Shown: one piece after another, positions 62,838-64,000 of the stretch
Layout: the number at the start of each line of letters is the position of its first letter
Position numbering within the stretch: position 1 is the stretch's first letter
NCBI RefSeq assembly: GCF_021018805.1
Contig: NC_086248.1
Location: 95,751,239-95,815,238 of the forward strand
Direction of reading: 5' to 3'
Source of the DNA: Prinia subflava
Lineage: Eukaryota; Chordata; Aves; Passeriformes; Cisticolidae
Length of the DNA stretch: 64,000 nucleotides
Notes under the pieces: generated by a model
Databases searched by the model: none
Told to the model about the DNA's origin: nothing
What the model saw: only the letters and a program-made list of their open reading frames with translations
Translations under genes and position numbers: made by a program

Positions 62838-63646
62838 CGGAGCTTGCAGGGTGGTCGTGTAATTAAATTACATGGTGGTTCAATGTATTTCTACAATGCC
62901 AAATGATGCAATATTTTTTCAAAAAGGACCACTCTGCATTATTTAAAACAAACCAATTGATTATCTTCATCACCAGTTTGCCCTCAATATTCAGCAGATT
63001 TTCAAACCATCACTGAGGCCTCTTAAGCTTTTGTCTTTAGACAGGAGCACTGACAGTCTGAATTATACACTGCTTCCTCCTTATTAGAAGTTACTTATAA
63101 AAAAAATACTGCCACTGTGGTCTACAGTTCAATGAAGTCCATTGTAAACTCCCCAGTATAACATAAACCTCCCTAAAACACATAAAATTATTGGCTTCCA
63201 AGAGCAGTCTCACTGAAAGAAAGCTCTGTATGTAGTCTTTGCTTAAAACACAGGTATTTGGTAGGATGGAATTCAAACTCCCAACTCAGTTTTAAAGGGT
63301 TAGGTCCAAGGAAAGTTGACACAGACCATGTAATTTTAATTAAAGAAAGATTTTGCTCCTTTATAGCCAACAGGGGCATTGTAACATTGACATATTGATG
63401 CTAAATAATTATGAGTCCATAAATAATTCAGTATATAAAAATGTTGTGTGACTGGTGCCAGGTAGCGAAGGGAAATAGCACTGAAAGAGCTGCCGTGCCA
63501 GGTTACTGCTACAATGCCAGAGGACAGGCAGGTAATGTGATCTAACAGCTATCCAAACAGGGAAATGCCACAGGCTGCGCTGCCCACAGAGAGCACTTGG
63601 AAGTGGAAAATCAAGGGCTGTCCAGTTTTGTCACCTCAGTATTTTA
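62838..63646. other. Unique non-coding DNA, nothing specific recognised
   Basis: AT-rich unique sequence without recognisable exons or repeats. Confidence 0.5.
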
Positions 63647-63724
63647 GCACCACTGTCACAGATGAGGATGAAGCTTTAGGAGAGGTACCAAGGAGAAAGG
63701 CAGTAAAGCAATCACACGCAGAAA
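63647..63724 (-). repeat. Possible MIR/L3-type relic
   Basis: The plus strand reads cacagatgaggatgaagc, ttaggagaggtaccaagg and caatcacacgcag. This resembles the complement of MIR and L3 tails (ACAGATGAGGAAACTGAGGC, TTAGAGAGGTTAAG, GGTCACACAGC). Divergence is high, so the call is tentative. Confidence 0.4.
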
Positions 63725-64000
63725 GAGAAATATTAAAAAGCAAATTGATGACGAATTTAAGATTTTTTCTATTATTATTATTCTAGGAGCTAGGAAAATA
63801 CCACAAACTTATTTCCATGGATAACCATCCACCTTTAAGACAGAATTCAGTTCAGATGTGATCCTGACCTTTGGTTTTCACTCTCTGTGAACTTTCAGAA
63901 GTCAAATATTCATTGGCACACATAACTGGGGAAAATAAATTTTAACCTCCTGCTCTGGAGTATTGATGCCAGAAAAATGGTATTTTTAAAATTTATTTGT
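63725..64000. other. Unique non-coding DNA at the right edge
   Basis: AT-rich sequence with an ATTATTATTATT run near 63770. No feature is supported. Confidence 0.5.

Noticed and set aside
1..64000. CRISPR arrays, operons, prophage or other prokaryotic systems
   Set aside because: The sequence is vertebrate in character, with LINE, LTR and SINE relics, CpG depletion, poly-A runs and no gene-dense organisation. No regularly spaced repeats were found.

Overview
This 64 kb window looks like non-coding, single-copy DNA from a vertebrate, most likely a bird. The case for a bird is two clearly CR1-like LINE fragments, one carrying a degraded but readable CR1 reverse-transcriptase segment and one with a CR1-type 3' end, plus a third, weaker CR1 fragment. 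There is also a compact solo LTR with a 6-bp target-site duplication, very old MIR/L3-type relics, no mammal-type young SINEs, and low overall repeat density. By eye the base composition is moderately AT-rich and CpG-poor. I found no convincing protein-coding gene, tRNA, rRNA or known microRNA. Nearly all open frames are short, overlap on both strands and carry no recognisable domain, so the window is best read as an intergenic gene desert or the inside of a very large intron.

Layout. 1-5.5 kb: unique AT-rich DNA; one open frame runs in from the left edge to a donor-like GTGAGT. 5.5-6.5 kb: a pyrimidine-rich stretch followed by a small isolated CpG island with several overlapping open frames. 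6.5-18.9 kb: unique DNA with a MIR relic (13.1 kb), palindromic repeat remnants (13.95 kb), a perfect 12-bp hairpin (14.2 kb) and an L3-like relic (16.2 kb). 18.9-20.0 kb: two diverged direct copies of a ~170-bp unit around a poly-A/A-rich tract. 20-38 kb: unique DNA with a small direct/inverted repeat cluster (27.6 kb) and a 22-A run preceded by AATAAA (34.9 kb). 38-40.3 kb: two minus-strand CR1 fragments. 42.2-47.3 kb: the most interesting interval, with a G-quadruplex motif beside a probable conserved element, a 96-bp nested inverted-repeat structure (43.96-44.05 kb), the solo LTR (45.36-45.68 kb) and a second probable conserved element. 47.3-64 kb: unique DNA with A/C-rich low complexity, a 225-codon open frame of doubtful status, a plus-strand CR1 tail, a forkhead-like motif cluster, a MIR relic and a near-perfect 83-nt hairpin (62.8 kb).

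No set of genes works together here. The best candidates for something undescribed are two structural signals: the three-way-junction-like element at 43957-44052 and the long hairpin at 62755-62837. The second may instead be a relic of an ancient palindromic amniote repeat. Calls of conserved elements are judgements from sequence texture only and need cross-species alignment.
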